NCBI RefSeq assembly: GCF_020535565.1
Contig: NZ_CP084758.1
Location: forward strand, 2,321,501-2,385,500
Reading direction: 5' to 3'
DNA length: 64,000 bases
Source: Shinella sp. XGS7
GTDB taxonomy: Bacteria; Pseudomonadota; Gammaproteobacteria; Burkholderiales; Burkholderiaceae_C
Shown: in pieces, positions 50,926 to 60,198 of the stretch
Position numbering within the stretch: position 1 is the stretch's first letter
Layout: the number at the start of each line of letters is the position of its first letter
Made by a program: the position numbers and the translations under genes
The notes under the pieces: model-generated
Told to the model about the DNA's origin: nothing
Databases searched by the model: none
What the model saw: only the letters and a program-made list of their open reading frames with translations

Positions 50926-53637
50926 ATGTCTGCTCAGCCGCAGTCTTTCCCCGGTGCCGCCGCGAATGACACCGACGCTCTCGAAACCAAGGAATGGCTG
51001 GACGCGCTCTCGGCCGTGATCGGCGAGGAGGGCGGTGAACGTGCCCACTTCCTGCTGAACCAGCTGATCGACCATGCCCGCCAGGCCGGCATCGACGTGC
51101 CCTTCTCGGCCACCACGGCCTATGTGAACACGATTCCCGTGGAGCAGGAGGCCAAGTGCCCCGGCAATATCGAGATCGAGAAGCGCCTGCGCGCCTATAT
51201 GCGCTGGAACGCCATGGCCATGGTGGTGCGGGCCAACCGCCTGAACCCGGCCGACGGCGGTGATCTGGGCGGCCATATCGGCTCCTTCGCCTCCCTGGCT
51301 TCCATGCTGGGCGCCGGCTTCAACCATTTCTGGCACGCCGAGAGTGAGAACCACGGCGGCGACCTGCTCTACATCCAGGGCCACAGCTCGCCCGGCATCT
51401 ACGCCCGCGCCTTCCTGGAAGGCCGCCTGAGCGAAGCGCAGCTCGACAGCTTCCGCCAGGAAGTGGACGGCAAAGGCCTGTCCAGCTACCCGCACCCCAA
51501 GCTGATGCCGGACTTCTGGCAGTTCCCCACCGTCAGCATGGGCCTGGGCCCCTTGATGGCCATCTACCAGGCGCGCTTCCTGAAGTATCTGCATGCCCGC
51601 GGCATTGCCGACACGGCCAACCGCAAGGTCTGGGCCTTCATGGGCGACGGCGAGATGGACGAGCCGGAAAGCCTGGGCGCGATCGGCCTGGCCGCGCGCG
51701 AGGGCCTGGACAACCTGGTCTTCGTCATCAACTGCAATCTGCAGCGTCTGGACGGCCCGGTGCGCGGCAACGGCAAGATCATCCAGGAGCTGGAAGGCGA
51801 GTTCCGCGGCAGCGGCTGGAACGTCATCAAGCTGATCTGGGGCAAGGGCTGGGACGAGCTGCTGGCGCGCGACAAGAGCGGCAAGCTGAAACAGCTGATG
51901 ATGGAAACCCTGGACGGCGACTACCAGGCCATGAAGGCCAATGACGGCGCCTACATCCGCAAGCACTTCTTCGGCAAGTACCCCGAGACCGCCAAGCTCG
52001 TCGAGCACATGAGCGACGAGGAGATCTTCGAGCTGCGCCGCGGTGGCCACCAGCCCGAGAAGGTGTTCGCGGCCTTCCACAAGGCTCACCACAACACCTC
52101 GGGCCAACCGACCCTGCTGCTGGTCAAGACCGTCAAGGGCTATGGCATGGGCAAGGCCGGCGAGGGCAAGAACACGGTCCACCAGACCAAGAAGCTCTCG
52201 GACGAGGACATCAAGTACATCCGCGACCGCTTCGGCATCCCCATCCCCGACAGCGAGCTGCCCAAGATCCCGTACTACAAGCCCGCCGACGACACGCCCG
52301 AGATGCGCTATCTGCACGAGCGCCGTCAGGCCCTGGGCGGCTACCTGCCCAAGCGCCGCGTCAAGGCCGACGAGAGCTTCACCGTGCCCTCGCTCGAGAC
52401 CTTCAAGGCCGTGCTGGAGCCCACCGCCGAAGGCCGTGAGATCTCCACCACCCAGGCCTATGTGCGCTTCCTGACCCAGCTGCTGCGCGACCAGGCCCTG
52501 GGCCCGCGCGTGGTGCCCATCCTGGTGGACGAGGCCCGCACCTTCGGCATGGAAGGCCTGTTCCGCCAGATCGGCATCTACAACCCCAAGGGTCAGCTCT
52601 ACACCCCGGTCGACAAGGACCAGGTGATGTACTACCGCGAGGACAAGGCCGGCCAGATCCTGCAGGAAGGCATCAACGAGGCCGGCGGCATGGCCAGCTG
52701 GATTGCGGCCGCCACGAGCTATTCGACGAACAACCGGGTGATGATCCCGTTCTACGTCTACTACTCGATGTTCGGCTTCCAGCGCATCGGCGACCTGGCC
52801 TGGGCCGCCGGCGATATGCAGGCTCGCGGCTTCCTGCTGGGCGGCACCTCGGGCCGCACCACGCTGAACGGTGAAGGCCTGCAGCACGAGGACGGCCACA
52901 GCCACATCCTGGCCGGCACCATCCCGAACTGCATCTCCTACGACCCGACCTTCGCGCACGAAGTGGCCGTGATCATGCACAACGGCTTGAAGCGCATGGT
53001 GGAGAACCAGGAGAACGTGTTCTTCTACCTGACCCTGCTCAACGAGAACTACGCCATGCCGGGCCTGAAGGCCGGCACCGAGGCCGAGATCCTCAAGGGC
53101 ATGTACCTCTTGGACGGCGCCGACGCGGGTGCCAAGCTCAGCGTCAACCTGCTGGGCTCGGGCACCATCCTGCGCGAGTCCATCGCCGCCAAGGAGCTGC
53201 TCAAGGCCGACTGGGGCGTGGATGCCCACATCTGGTCCTGCCCCAGCTTCAACGAGCTGGCCCGCGAAGGCCAGGACGTGGAGCGCTGGAACCTGCTGCA
53301 CCCGACCGAGACGCCGCGCCAGTCCTTCGTGGCCCAGCAGCTCTCCAAGACCATGGGCCCCGTGATCGCCGCCACCGACTATATGAAGAGCTATGCGGAC
53401 CAGATCCGCGCCTTCGTGCCGGCCGGCCGCAGCTACAAGGTGCTGGGCACCGACGGTTTCGGCCGCTCGGACTTCCGCTCCAAGCTGCGCGAGCATTTCG
53501 AGGTGAACCGCCACTATGTGGTGGTGGCCGCGCTGAAGTCGCTGGCGGACGAAGGCAAGGTGCCGGCCGCCAAGGTGGCCGAGGCCATCGCCAAGTACGG
53601 TCTGAACGCCGACAAGATCAACCCCCTGTACGCCTGA
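50926..53637 (+). CDS. aceE: Pyruvate dehydrogenase E1 component, homodimeric type
   Basis: 903-residue thiamin-diphosphate enzyme that decarboxylates pyruvate and transfers the acetyl group to E2 lipoyl domains. Seen are HSSPGIYARAFLEGRL, the ThDP-binding motif GDGEMDEPES (about residue 240) with NCNLQRLDGPV, and the late GRTTLNGEGLQHEDGHS region. Length matches the homodimeric E1 of gammaproteobacteria and betaproteobacteria, not the alpha/beta type. A clear AGGAGA site precedes the ATG at 50926. First gene of aceE-aceF-lpdA. Confidence 0.98.
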   Translation: MSAQPQSFPGAAANDTDALETKEWLDALSAVIGEEGGERAHFLLNQLIDHARQAGIDVPFSATTAYVNTIPVEQEAKCPGNIEIEKRLRAYMRWNAMAMVVRANRLNPADGGDLGGHIGSFASLASMLGAGFNHFWHAESENHGGDLLYIQGHSSPGIYARAFLEGRLSEAQLDSFRQEVDGKGLSSYPHPKLMPDFWQFPTVSMGLGPLMAIYQARFLKYLHARGIADTANRKVWAFMGDGEMDEPESLGAIGLAAREGLDNLVFVINCNLQRLDGPVRGNGKIIQELEGEFRGSGWNVIKLIWGKGWDELLARDKSGKLKQLMMETLDGDYQAMKANDGAYIRKHFFGKYPETAKLVEHMSDEEIFELRRGGHQPEKVFAAFHKAHHNTSGQPTLLLVKTVKGYGMGKAGEGKNTVHQTKKLSDEDIKYIRDRFGIPIPDSELPKIPYYKPADDTPEMRYLHERRQALGGYLPKRRVKADESFTVPSLETFKAVLEPTAEGREISTTQAYVRFLTQLLRDQALGPRVVPILVDEARTFGMEGLFRQIGIYNPKGQLYTPVDKDQVMYYREDKAGQILQEGINEAGGMASWIAAATSYSTNNRVMIPFYVYYSMFGFQRIGDLAWAAGDMQARGFLLGGTSGRTTLNGEGLQHEDGHSHILAGTIPNCISYDPTFAHEVAVIMHNGLKRMVENQENVFFYLTLLNENYAMPGLKAGTEAEILKGMYLLDGADAGAKLSVNLLGSGTILRESIAAKELLKADWGVDAHIWSCPSFNELAREGQDVERWNLLHPTETPRQSFVAQQLSKTMGPVIAATDYMKSYADQIRAFVPAGRSYKVLGTDGFGRSDFRSKLREHFEVNRHYVVVAALKSLADEGKVPAAKVAEAIAKYGLNADKINPLYA

Positions 53638-53662
53638 GCGGCGCCCACGCGGAGACAAGAAC

Positions 53663-55324
53663 ATGGCATTGCTTGAAGTGAAGGTGCCCGATATCGGGGA
53701 CTTCAAGGACGTGGCGGTGATCGAGCTGCTGGTCAAGCCCGGCGACACGATCAAGGCCGATCAGAGCCTGATCACCGTGGAGAGCGACAAGGCCTCCATG
53801 GAAATCCCCTCCAGCCACGCTGGCGTGGTCAAGGAGTTGAAGATCAAGATCGGCGACACGGTCAACGAGGGCAGCGTGCTGCTGTTGCTGGAGTCGGACG
53901 CCGCTGCCGCGCCCGCCCCGGCGCCCGCACCCGCGCCGGCTGCTGCTCCGGCGCCTGTGGCTGCCGCACCCGCACCGGTAGCCGCGGCCCCCGCGGCCTC
54001 GGGTGGCTTGGTGAACGTGGTCGTGCCAGACATCGGCGACTTCGACGAGGTCGCGGTCATCGAGCTGCTGGCCAAGGCCGGCGACACCATCAAGGTGGAG
54101 CAGAGCCTGATCACCGTGGAGAGCGACAAGGCTTCCATGGAGATCCCCTCCAGCCATGCCGGCGTGCTCAAGGAGCTCAAGGTCAAGCTGGGCGACAAGG
54201 TGGCCAAGGGCACGCTGATCGCCGTGGTGGAAACCACGGGCGCCGCTGCCGTTGCGCCTGCTCCCGTGGCCCCTACGGCCGCTCCGGTCGCTGCCGCCCC
54301 GGCTCCCGCGCCGGTGGCGGCTGCCGTGGCAGCGCCTGCGGCCGTCGCCGTGCCGGCTCATGATCCCAGCGCGCCCAAGGGCAAGCTGCCCCATGCCTCG
54401 CCCAGCATCCGCAAGCTGGCGCGCGAGCTGGGCGTGCCGCTGGACGAGGTCAAGGGTTCGGGCCCCAAGGGCCGCATCACCGAAGGCGATGTGCAGGGCT
54501 TCGTCAAGGCTGTGATGTCCGGCAGCCTGCAGACCACAGCCCAGAAGGCCGCGGCGCCGGCTGCGGCCGCCGGTGGCGGCGCGGGCCTGGCCGGCCTGCT
54601 GCCCTGGCCCAAGGTGGACTTCGAGAAGTTCGGCCCCGTGGAGCGCAAGGAACTCTCGCGCATCAAGAAGATCTCGGGCGCCAATCTGCACCGCAACTGG
54701 GTGGTGATCCCCCACGTCACCAACCACGACGATGCGGACATCACCGAGCTGGAGGCCTTCCGCGTGCAGCTCAACAAGGAGAACGAGAAGAGCGGCATCA
54801 AGGTCACCATGCTGGCCTTCATGATCAAGGCCGCCGTGGCCGCGCTCAAGAAGTTCCCCGAGTTCAACAGCTCCTTGGATGCCGATGGCATCCTGGTGCT
54901 GAAGAACTACTTCCACATCGGCTTTGCGGCGGACACGCCCAATGGCCTGGTGGTGCCGGTGATCAAGGATGCCGACAAGAAGGGCATCTTCCAGATCAGC
55001 CAGGAGATGAGCGAGCTGGCCAAGAAGGCGCGCGACGGCAAGCTGGGCCCGGCCGACATGAGCGGCGGCTGCTTCTCGATCTCGTCCCTGGGCGGCATCG
55101 GCGGCAAGTACTTCACGCCCATCATCAATGCGCCGGAGGTGGCCATCATGGGCGTGTGCAAGAGCAGCATCGAGCCGGTGTGGGACGGCAAGGCCTTCCA
55201 GCCGCGCCTGATCCTGCCGCTGTCCCTGAGCTGGGACCACCGCGTGATCGACGGCGCCGCCGCCGCTCGCTTCAATGTCTACTTCGCGTCGCTGCTGGCG
55301 GACTTCCGCCGCATCGCGCTCTGA
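53663..55324 (+). CDS. aceF: Dihydrolipoyl acetyltransferase (E2) with two lipoyl domains
   Basis: 553-residue E2 core. Two lipoyl domains (lipoylated Lys43 and Lys156, each in [13 protein letters not shown]) are joined by Ala-Pro linkers. A subunit-binding domain (about 246-283, HASPSIRKLARELGVPL) and the catalytic domain follow, with HRVIDGAAAA at the C-terminus (His526, Asp530). The lipoyl domains carry acetyl groups between E1, E2 and E3. The DNA of these domains is highly similar to the lipoyl domain of lpdA. It is 25 bp after aceE. Confidence 0.98.
   Translation: MALLEVKVPDIGDFKDVAVIELLVKPGDTIKADQSLITVESDKASMEIPSSHAGVVKELKIKIGDTVNEGSVLLLLESDAAAAPAPAPAPAPAAAPAPVAAAPAPVAAAPAASGGLVNVVVPDIGDFDEVAVIELLAKAGDTIKVEQSLITVESDKASMEIPSSHAGVLKELKVKLGDKVAKGTLIAVVETTGAAAVAPAPVAPTAAPVAAAPAPAPVAAAVAAPAAVAVPAHDPSAPKGKLPHASPSIRKLARELGVPLDEVKGSGPKGRITEGDVQGFVKAVMSGSLQTTAQKAAAPAAAAGGGAGLAGLLPWPKVDFEKFGPVERKELSRIKKISGANLHRNWVVIPHVTNHDDADITELEAFRVQLNKENEKSGIKVTMLAFMIKAAVAALKKFPEFNSSLDADGILVLKNYFHIGFAADTPNGLVVPVIKDADKKGIFQISQEMSELAKKARDGKLGPADMSGGCFSISSLGGIGGKYFTPIINAPEVAIMGVCKSSIEPVWDGKAFQPRLILPLSLSWDHRVIDGAAAARFNVYFASLLADFRRIAL
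54096..54147 (+). repeat. 52-bp exact repeat: lipoyl-domain segment shared by aceF and lpdA (copy 1)
   Basis: This segment, around the codon for lipoylated Lys156 in the second AceF lipoyl domain, is identical base for base to 55434-55485 in lpdA. The first AceF lipoyl domain (53762 on) is a near copy with silent differences. It suggests recent duplication or gene conversion between domains. Confidence 0.9.
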
Positions 55325-55339
55325 TCGGGAGGCCGCAGC

Positions 55340-57154
55340 ATGGCATTGCTGGAAGTGAAGGTCCCCGACATCGGCGACTTCAAGGACGTGGCCATCATCG
55401 AGCTGCTGGTCAAGCCCGGTGACACGGTCAAGCTGGAGCAGAGCCTGATCACCGTGGAGAGCGACAAGGCTTCCATGGAGATCCCGAGCTCGGCCGCCGG
55501 CGTGGTCAAGGAACTCAAGGTCAAGCTGGGCGACACCATCAACCAGGGCGATCTGATCCTGGTGCTGGAAGCCGATGCGGCCGCTGCGCTGGCCCCGGCA
55601 CCGGCTGCGGCTGCGGCTGCCCCGGCACCCGCGCCGGTCGCCGCCACCGCCGCCGCCGCCGCGCCGGCCCCGCAGGCCGCCAGCTACGGCGGCAGCGCCG
55701 ATGCGGAGTTCGATGTGGTGGTGCTGGGCGGCGGCCCGGGTGGCTACTCGGCCGCCTTCCGCGCCGCCGACCTGGGGCTCAAGGTGGCGGTCGTGGAGCG
55801 CTATGCCACCCTGGGCGGCGTCTGCCTGAACGTGGGTTGCATCCCCTCCAAGGCCCTGCTGCATGTGGCCGCCGTGATGGACGAGGTCAAGCACTTCGCC
55901 GATCTGGGCGTGTCCTACGGCGAGCCCGAGGTGGAACTGCCCAAGCTGCTCAAGCACAAGCAGAAGGTCATCGGCAAGCTGACCGGCGGTCTGGCCATGA
56001 TGGCCAAGATGCGCAAGGTCACGGTGATCCGCGGCTACGGCAGCCTGCTCGATGCCCAGCATCTGAGCGTGGAGCTCACCGAGGGCGAGGGCCAGGCGCG
56101 CACGGGCAAGACCCAGACGGTCAAGTTCAAGAAGATCATCCTGGCCGCCGGCTCGCAGGCGGTGCGCCTGCCCTTCCTGCCGCAGGACCCGCGCGTGATC
56201 GACTCCACCGGCGCGCTGGAGCTGACCAGCCGCCCCAAGCGCATGCTGATCATCGGCGGCGGCATCATCGGCCTGGAGATGGGCACGGTCTACAGCACCC
56301 TGGGCGCCCGCCTGGACGTGGTGGAGATGCTGCCCACGCTGATGACCGGCGCCGACCGCGACCTGGTCAAGGTCTGGCAGAAGATGAATGCGCCGCGCTT
56401 CGACAACATCATGTTGAACACCAAGACGGTGGCGGCCGAGGCCACGCCCGAGGGCATCAAGGTGACGTTCGAAGGCGAGGGCGCGCCCAAGGAGCCCCAG
56501 GTCTATGACCTGGTGCTGCAGGCCGTGGGCCGCAGCCCCAATGGCAAGAAGATCGGCGCGGACAAGGCCGGCGTGATCGTCAGCGACCGCGGCTTCGTGC
56601 CAGTGGACGTGCAGATGCGCACCAATGTGCCGAACGTCTTCGCCATCGGCGACCTGGTGGGCCAGCCCATGCTGGCGCACAAGGCGGTTCACGAGGGCCA
56701 TGTGGCGGCCGAAGTCATTGCCGGCGAGTTGCTGGGCGACGAGAAGCTGGCCAAGGCCCGCTTCGATGCCCGCGTGATCCCGAGCGTGGCCTACACCGAC
56801 CCCGAGGTCGCCTGGGTGGGCGTGACCGAGGACGAGGCCAAGGCGCGTGGCCTCAAGATCAAGAAGGGCCTGTTCCCCTGGAACGCCTCCGGCCGCGCCA
56901 TTGCCAATGGCCGCGACGAGGGTTTCACCAAGCTGATCTTCGACGAGGAGACTCACCGCATCATCGGCGGCGGCATCGTGGGCACCCACGCCGGCGACAT
57001 GATCGGCGAGATCGCCCTGGCCATCGAGATGGGCGCCGACGCCGTGGACATCGGCAAGACCATCCACCCCCATCCCACCCTGGGCGAGTCCATCGGCCTG
57101 GCGGCGGAGGTGGCGCATGGCTCTTGCACGGATGTGCCGCCGGCCAAGCGTTGA
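55340..57154 (+). CDS. lpdA: Dihydrolipoyl dehydrogenase (E3) with N-terminal lipoyl domain
   Basis: 604-residue flavoprotein that reoxidises dihydrolipoamide with NAD+. Unlike the usual ~475-residue Lpd, it begins with a complete lipoyl domain (Lys43) and an Ala-Pro linker to residue about 120. The flavoprotein then has [14 protein letters not shown] (FAD), the redox disulfide [13 protein letters not shown] (Cys162, Cys167), the NAD-site [11 protein letters not shown] and the C-terminal active-site HPHPTLGES (about 576-584). Such lipoyl-Lpd fusions occur in Neisseria and Burkholderiales PDH operons. It is 16 bp after aceF and ends the operon. Confidence 0.98.
   Translation: MALLEVKVPDIGDFKDVAIIELLVKPGDTVKLEQSLITVESDKASMEIPSSAAGVVKELKVKLGDTINQGDLILVLEADAAAALAPAPAAAAAAPAPAPVAATAAAAAPAPQAASYGGSADAEFDVVVLGGGPGGYSAAFRAADLGLKVAVVERYATLGGVCLNVGCIPSKALLHVAAVMDEVKHFADLGVSYGEPEVELPKLLKHKQKVIGKLTGGLAMMAKMRKVTVIRGYGSLLDAQHLSVELTEGEGQARTGKTQTVKFKKIILAAGSQAVRLPFLPQDPRVIDSTGALELTSRPKRMLIIGGGIIGLEMGTVYSTLGARLDVVEMLPTLMTGADRDLVKVWQKMNAPRFDNIMLNTKTVAAEATPEGIKVTFEGEGAPKEPQVYDLVLQAVGRSPNGKKIGADKAGVIVSDRGFVPVDVQMRTNVPNVFAIGDLVGQPMLAHKAVHEGHVAAEVIAGELLGDEKLAKARFDARVIPSVAYTDPEVAWVGVTEDEAKARGLKIKKGLFPWNASGRAIANGRDEGFTKLIFDEETHRIIGGGIVGTHAGDMIGEIALAIEMGADAVDIGKTIHPHPTLGESIGLAAEVAHGSCTDVPPAKR
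55434..55485 (+). repeat. 52-bp exact repeat: lipoyl-domain segment shared by aceF and lpdA (copy 2)
   Basis: Exact copy of 54096-54147, here around the codon for lipoylated Lys43 of LpdA. The flanks on both sides diverge within a few bases, so the identity is bounded to the lipoyl hairpin that carries the lysine. Confidence 0.9.
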
Positions 57155-57183
57155 GCGTTGAGCTCAACCTGCAGCCCCTTCCG

Positions 57184-57213
57184 AAACCCGGCGCCAGCCG
57201 GGTTTTTTCTTTT
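57184..57213 (+). terminator. Rho-independent terminator of the aceE-aceF-lpdA operon
   Basis: Stem AAACCCGGC / GCCGGGTTT (57184-57192 with 57197-57205, four-base loop) is followed by TTTCTTTT. It sits 29 bp after the lpdA stop. Confidence 0.9.
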
Positions 57214-57253
57214 GCGTCTGGGTGCCCAGGTGCTGAAGCGGGGTTGAAGCGCT

Positions 57254-57826
57254 TCAGCCCGGCTTGGGCAGGCTGCTGCAATCCGCCGTGCCGAAGCGGT
57301 CCACCGCCAGGCGCAGGTGCTGGCCGATGTGAAAGTCCTGCCAGCGAGCCTGGGGCAGGTCGCAGCGCCACTCGCGGCCGTCTTCGGCTCGCAGCTGCAG
57401 GGCGTACTGCTCGTGGCGCCGACCCAGGCGTTCCACCCCGGGCTCCAGCACCGGTTCGGCCGGCCAGTGGGGGGCGGGCCGGGCGTCCATCCCTTCGGCG
57501 CGGGCACTGCGCCGGGCGCGCCAGGCGGGCGCCTGGTAGCGGCAATGCTCGGCACGGCCGCGCCGGCCCTCGGGGTCGTCCAGCCAGCGCCTGTTGATAT
57601 CCTGGGCGGTGGCCGGCATCTCATCGCACCAGGCCGAGCCGCTTTCCAGCAGCAGGCGCTCCACCTCGATATCGCGCTGCCAGCGCAGGGCCTGCACCTC
57701 CACCCGCGTGCCGCTCGGGCCCAGCACCTGCCAGGCCAGGGCCAGCACCGGCACGGCCAGGGCCCCGCGCAGCAGCCAGCGCAGCGGATGGGTGGGGCGG
57801 GGAGCGAGCGGCAGCGCAGACGGCAT
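57254..57826 (-). CDS. Membrane-anchored protein of unknown function (190 aa)
   Basis: 190-residue protein with one N-terminal hydrophobic segment (about 16-35, WLLRGALAVPVLALAWQVLG) and a soluble, Arg/Trp-rich remainder. Three cysteines are present (about 67, 94 and 155) plus a near-terminal one, with pairs such as SGSAWCDEMP and RAEHCRYQAPAW; disulfides in the periplasm are plausible. I recognise no family. The start codon at 57826 is directly adjacent to the possible start of the divergent DUF3667 gene, so one of the two starts is probably further downstream. Confidence 0.68.
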   Translation of the reverse strand: MPSALPLAPRPTHPLRWLLRGALAVPVLALAWQVLGPSGTRVEVQALRWQRDIEVERLLLESGSAWCDEMPATAQDINRRWLDDPEGRRGRAEHCRYQAPAWRARRSARAEGMDARPAPHWPAEPVLEPGVERLGRRHEQYALQLRAEDGREWRCDLPQARWQDFHIGQHLRLAVDRFGTADCSSLPKPG

Positions 57827-57921
57827 TGCGCGATTCTCCCAGCCCCGCGCAGCAGCCGCTGCGGCGATACTCGCCGCGCACCCGCCTGACCGGGCGGCCC
57901 CTGCCGATCTGCGAGCCCCTC

Positions 57922-58824
57922 TTGAACGCTGCTGCCGCCCCTTCTTCCGACGCCACCGGCCACGCCAGCGCCTGCGCCAACTGCGAGACGCCGCTGCAAG
58001 GCGCTTACTGCCATGCCTGCGGCCAGTCGGCCCATGTGCACCGCTCCTTGCTGCATCTGGCCGAGGAGCTGCTGCACGGCACCCTGCATTTCGAGACCAA
58101 GGCCTGGCGCACCCTGCCGGCCCTGCTGTTCCAGCCGGGGCGCCTGACGCGCGAGTACATCGAGGGGCGCCGGGCGCGCTATGTCTCGCCGCTGGCGCTC
58201 TTTCTCTTCATGGTCTTCCTGATGTTCTTCACCCTGTCGCTGGGCGGGCCGGAGAGCGCGTCGGCCCCAGAGGCGGCCCAGGAGACCGTGGCCACGCAGG
58301 CCGATGCCCCGGACGCCGCCTCCGCACCCGAGCGCAGCCTCACGCCCGCCCAGCGCGTCAAGCTGCGTACCGAGCTCGACGGCAAGCTGCCCGCGGGCCT
58401 GGCGCCCGGTGTGGAGAAGAAGATTGCGCATGCGATCGAGAACCCCGAGCTGCTGCTCTACAAGATGAAGAGCGGGGCGGCCAAGTACGCCTTCCTGATC
58501 GTGCCGTTCTCGCTGCCCCTGCTCTGGCTGCTCTTTGTGTTCCAGCGCCGCTTCGGGCTCTATGACCACGCGGTGTTCGTGCTTTATTCGCTCTCGGCCA
58601 TGGCCTTGCTGGCCACCTTGCTCTCTCTGCTGGACCTGGCGGGCCTGGGCGTGTTGGCGCTGCTGCTGGCCGTATGCGCGCCGCCCGTGCATCTGTATGC
58701 CCAACTCAAGGGCAGCTATGGCCTGGGGCGCTTCGGCGCGCTGTGGCGTTGCGGCCTGCTGCTGCTCTGGGCGGGTGCCGTGCTGCTGCTCTACACCCTG
58801 CTTGTGGTCCTGATCAGCATGTAA
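57922..58824 (+). CDS. DUF3667 membrane protein with N-terminal zinc ribbon
   Basis: About 300 residues. A zinc ribbon CANCETPLQGAYCHACGQ near the N-terminus is followed by the DUF3667 signature block (FETKAWRTLPALLFQPGRL, TREYIEGRRARYVSPLAL) and about five membrane helices (LFLFMVFLMFF and four near the C-terminus). A central Ala/Glu-rich, probably soluble loop splits the helices. Function of DUF3667 is unknown. The start is uncertain: there is no ATG upstream of the ribbon, and the open frame reaches a TTG at 57826, which collides with the divergent gene; I use the TTG at 57922. Confidence 0.75.
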   Translation: MNAAAAPSSDATGHASACANCETPLQGAYCHACGQSAHVHRSLLHLAEELLHGTLHFETKAWRTLPALLFQPGRLTREYIEGRRARYVSPLALFLFMVFLMFFTLSLGGPESASAPEAAQETVATQADAPDAASAPERSLTPAQRVKLRTELDGKLPAGLAPGVEKKIAHAIENPELLLYKMKSGAAKYAFLIVPFSLPLLWLLFVFQRRFGLYDHAVFVLYSLSAMALLATLLSLLDLAGLGVLALLLAVCAPPVHLYAQLKGSYGLGRFGALWRCGLLLLWAGAVLLLYTLLVVLISM

Positions 58825-58838
58825 ACCGGGAGACCCGC

Positions 58839-59768
58839 ATGCGCCAGTTGGATGCCACCGCCACCGCCGCCGCGCTGCCCTGGACGCCGCTGATCGAGGG
58901 GCTGGCCGATCTCTGCCGGGCCCATGCGGCCGGGCAGGTGGCCTGCCCGCCGCGCCAGGTCTTGCCCCTGCAGTCCGGCGGCAGCCTGCTGGTGATGCCG
59001 GCCGTGGGGCCGGAGTTGGCCATCACCAAGCTGGTGACGGTGCATCCCGACAACCCGGCGCGCGGTCTGCCCACCATCATGGGCGAGGTGGTGGTGATGG
59101 ACAGTGCCAGCGGCGCCCGTCTGGCCCTGCTGGATGGCCCCACGCTCACGGCGCGCCGCACCGCGGCCGTGAGCCTGCTGGCCCAGCGTCTGCTGGCACC
59201 GGCCGGGGCGGCCGCGCCGCGCGAGGTGCTGATCGTGGGCGGGGGCGTGCAGGCGCGGGTGCATGCCGCGGCCTTGCGAGCCCTGCACCCCGGCGCCCGA
59301 CTGTGGGTGCAGGGGCGTACGCGGGCGCCTGACTTTGCGGCCGCCCTGGGCCTCGAGCCGCTCCCGCCCGGGCCGGCCGCCCAGCAGGCCCGGCCCTGGG
59401 ATCTCATCGTTTGCGCCACCACCAGCCGCGAGCCGGTGCTGGCGCCCGGTGTGGGCGAGGCCGCCGGCCTGGTGATCGGTGTCGGCGCCTTTCGCCACGA
59501 TATGGTGGAGCTGCCCCCGGCCCTGCTGCGCCAGGCCCAGGTCGCCGTGGACGATCCCGAGGGCGCCCGGGCCGAGGCCGGCGATCTGCTGGCGGCGGGC
59601 CTGTGCGCAGCCGCTGCGCCGCCCCTGGTCTCGCTGCAGGATCTGGTGCTGGGGCAGCGCCCCGCGGATGACGGCCGCCCCCGGGTCTTCAAGAGCGTGG
59701 GCTGCGCCCGCTGGGACCTGGCCGCGGCCCAGGTGGCCTGGGACCAGCTGCGCGCGGCCGCCTCATGA
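58839..59768 (+). CDS. Ornithine cyclodeaminase/mu-crystallin family protein
   Basis: 309-residue NAD(P)-dependent enzyme. A Rossmann segment VLIVGGGVQARVHAAAL is near residue 130, preceded by LPTIMGEVVVMDSASGARLA and TARRTAAVSLLA, the family pattern. Relatives act as ornithine cyclodeaminase, delta1-pyrroline-2-carboxylate reductase or alanine dehydrogenase; pyrroline-2-carboxylate reductase is the more common role in proteobacteria lacking the ornithine-specific residues. The next gene starts four bases before its stop. No further substrate clue. Confidence 0.88.
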   Translation: MRQLDATATAAALPWTPLIEGLADLCRAHAAGQVACPPRQVLPLQSGGSLLVMPAVGPELAITKLVTVHPDNPARGLPTIMGEVVVMDSASGARLALLDGPTLTARRTAAVSLLAQRLLAPAGAAAPREVLIVGGGVQARVHAAALRALHPGARLWVQGRTRAPDFAAALGLEPLPPGPAAQQARPWDLIVCATTSREPVLAPGVGEAAGLVIGVGAFRHDMVELPPALLRQAQVAVDDPEGARAEAGDLLAAGLCAAAAPPLVSLQDLVLGQRPADDGRPRVFKSVGCARWDLAAAQVAWDQLRAAAS

Positions 59769-60181
59769 ATCTGGACCGCATCGCCTGGGCCTATCCGGCC
59801 CTGGAGGCTCTGCATGTGCTGGGTATTGCGATGCTGTTTGGCAGCCTGCTGGTGCTGGAGCTGCGCCTGCTGGGCCGGGCCCGCGCCCTGGACCTGCGCC
59901 AGCTGGCCCGCCTGACCCTGCCCCTGGCCCTGCTGGGTTTTGGCCTGTGCGCGCTCACGGGCCTGGCCATGTTGGCCGGCCAGGCCGGCGAGCTGCTGGG
60001 CAACCGCGTCTTTGTCTACAAGATGGGCCTGATCGCCCTGGCTGGGCTCAATGCCGCGCTCTTCCATGCCGGGGCGGGTCTGGCACGGGCCGAGAGCCGG
60101 CGCGCGCGGGCCCAAGGCCTGCTCTCGCTGGGGATTTGGATCGCTGTCATCATCTGCGGCCGCTGGATTGCCTACGTCTGA
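59765..60181 (+). CDS. Small four-helix membrane protein
   Basis: 138-residue inner-membrane protein with four hydrophobic segments (about 15-33, 51-70, 85-104 and 117-136). His17 (EALHVLGIAMLFGS) and a second conserved-looking His in NAALFHAGAG sit within helices and could bind heme or metal. It looks like the DUF6644-type small membrane proteins that are often paired with DUF6152 genes; the pairing here fits, but I assign it tentatively. It overlaps the cyclodeaminase-family gene by four bases. Confidence 0.78.
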   Translation: MNLDRIAWAYPALEALHVLGIAMLFGSLLVLELRLLGRARALDLRQLARLTLPLALLGFGLCALTGLAMLAGQAGELLGNRVFVYKMGLIALAGLNAALFHAGAGLARAESRRARAQGLLSLGIWIAVIICGRWIAYV

Positions 60182-60198
60182 CTCTCAAGGAGCGATGC

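Noticed and set aside
53618-57118. A 1166-residue minus-strand open frame across aceF-lpdA
   Set aside because: Antisense shadow of the PDH operon with repetitive His/Asp/Gly composition and no ribosome site.
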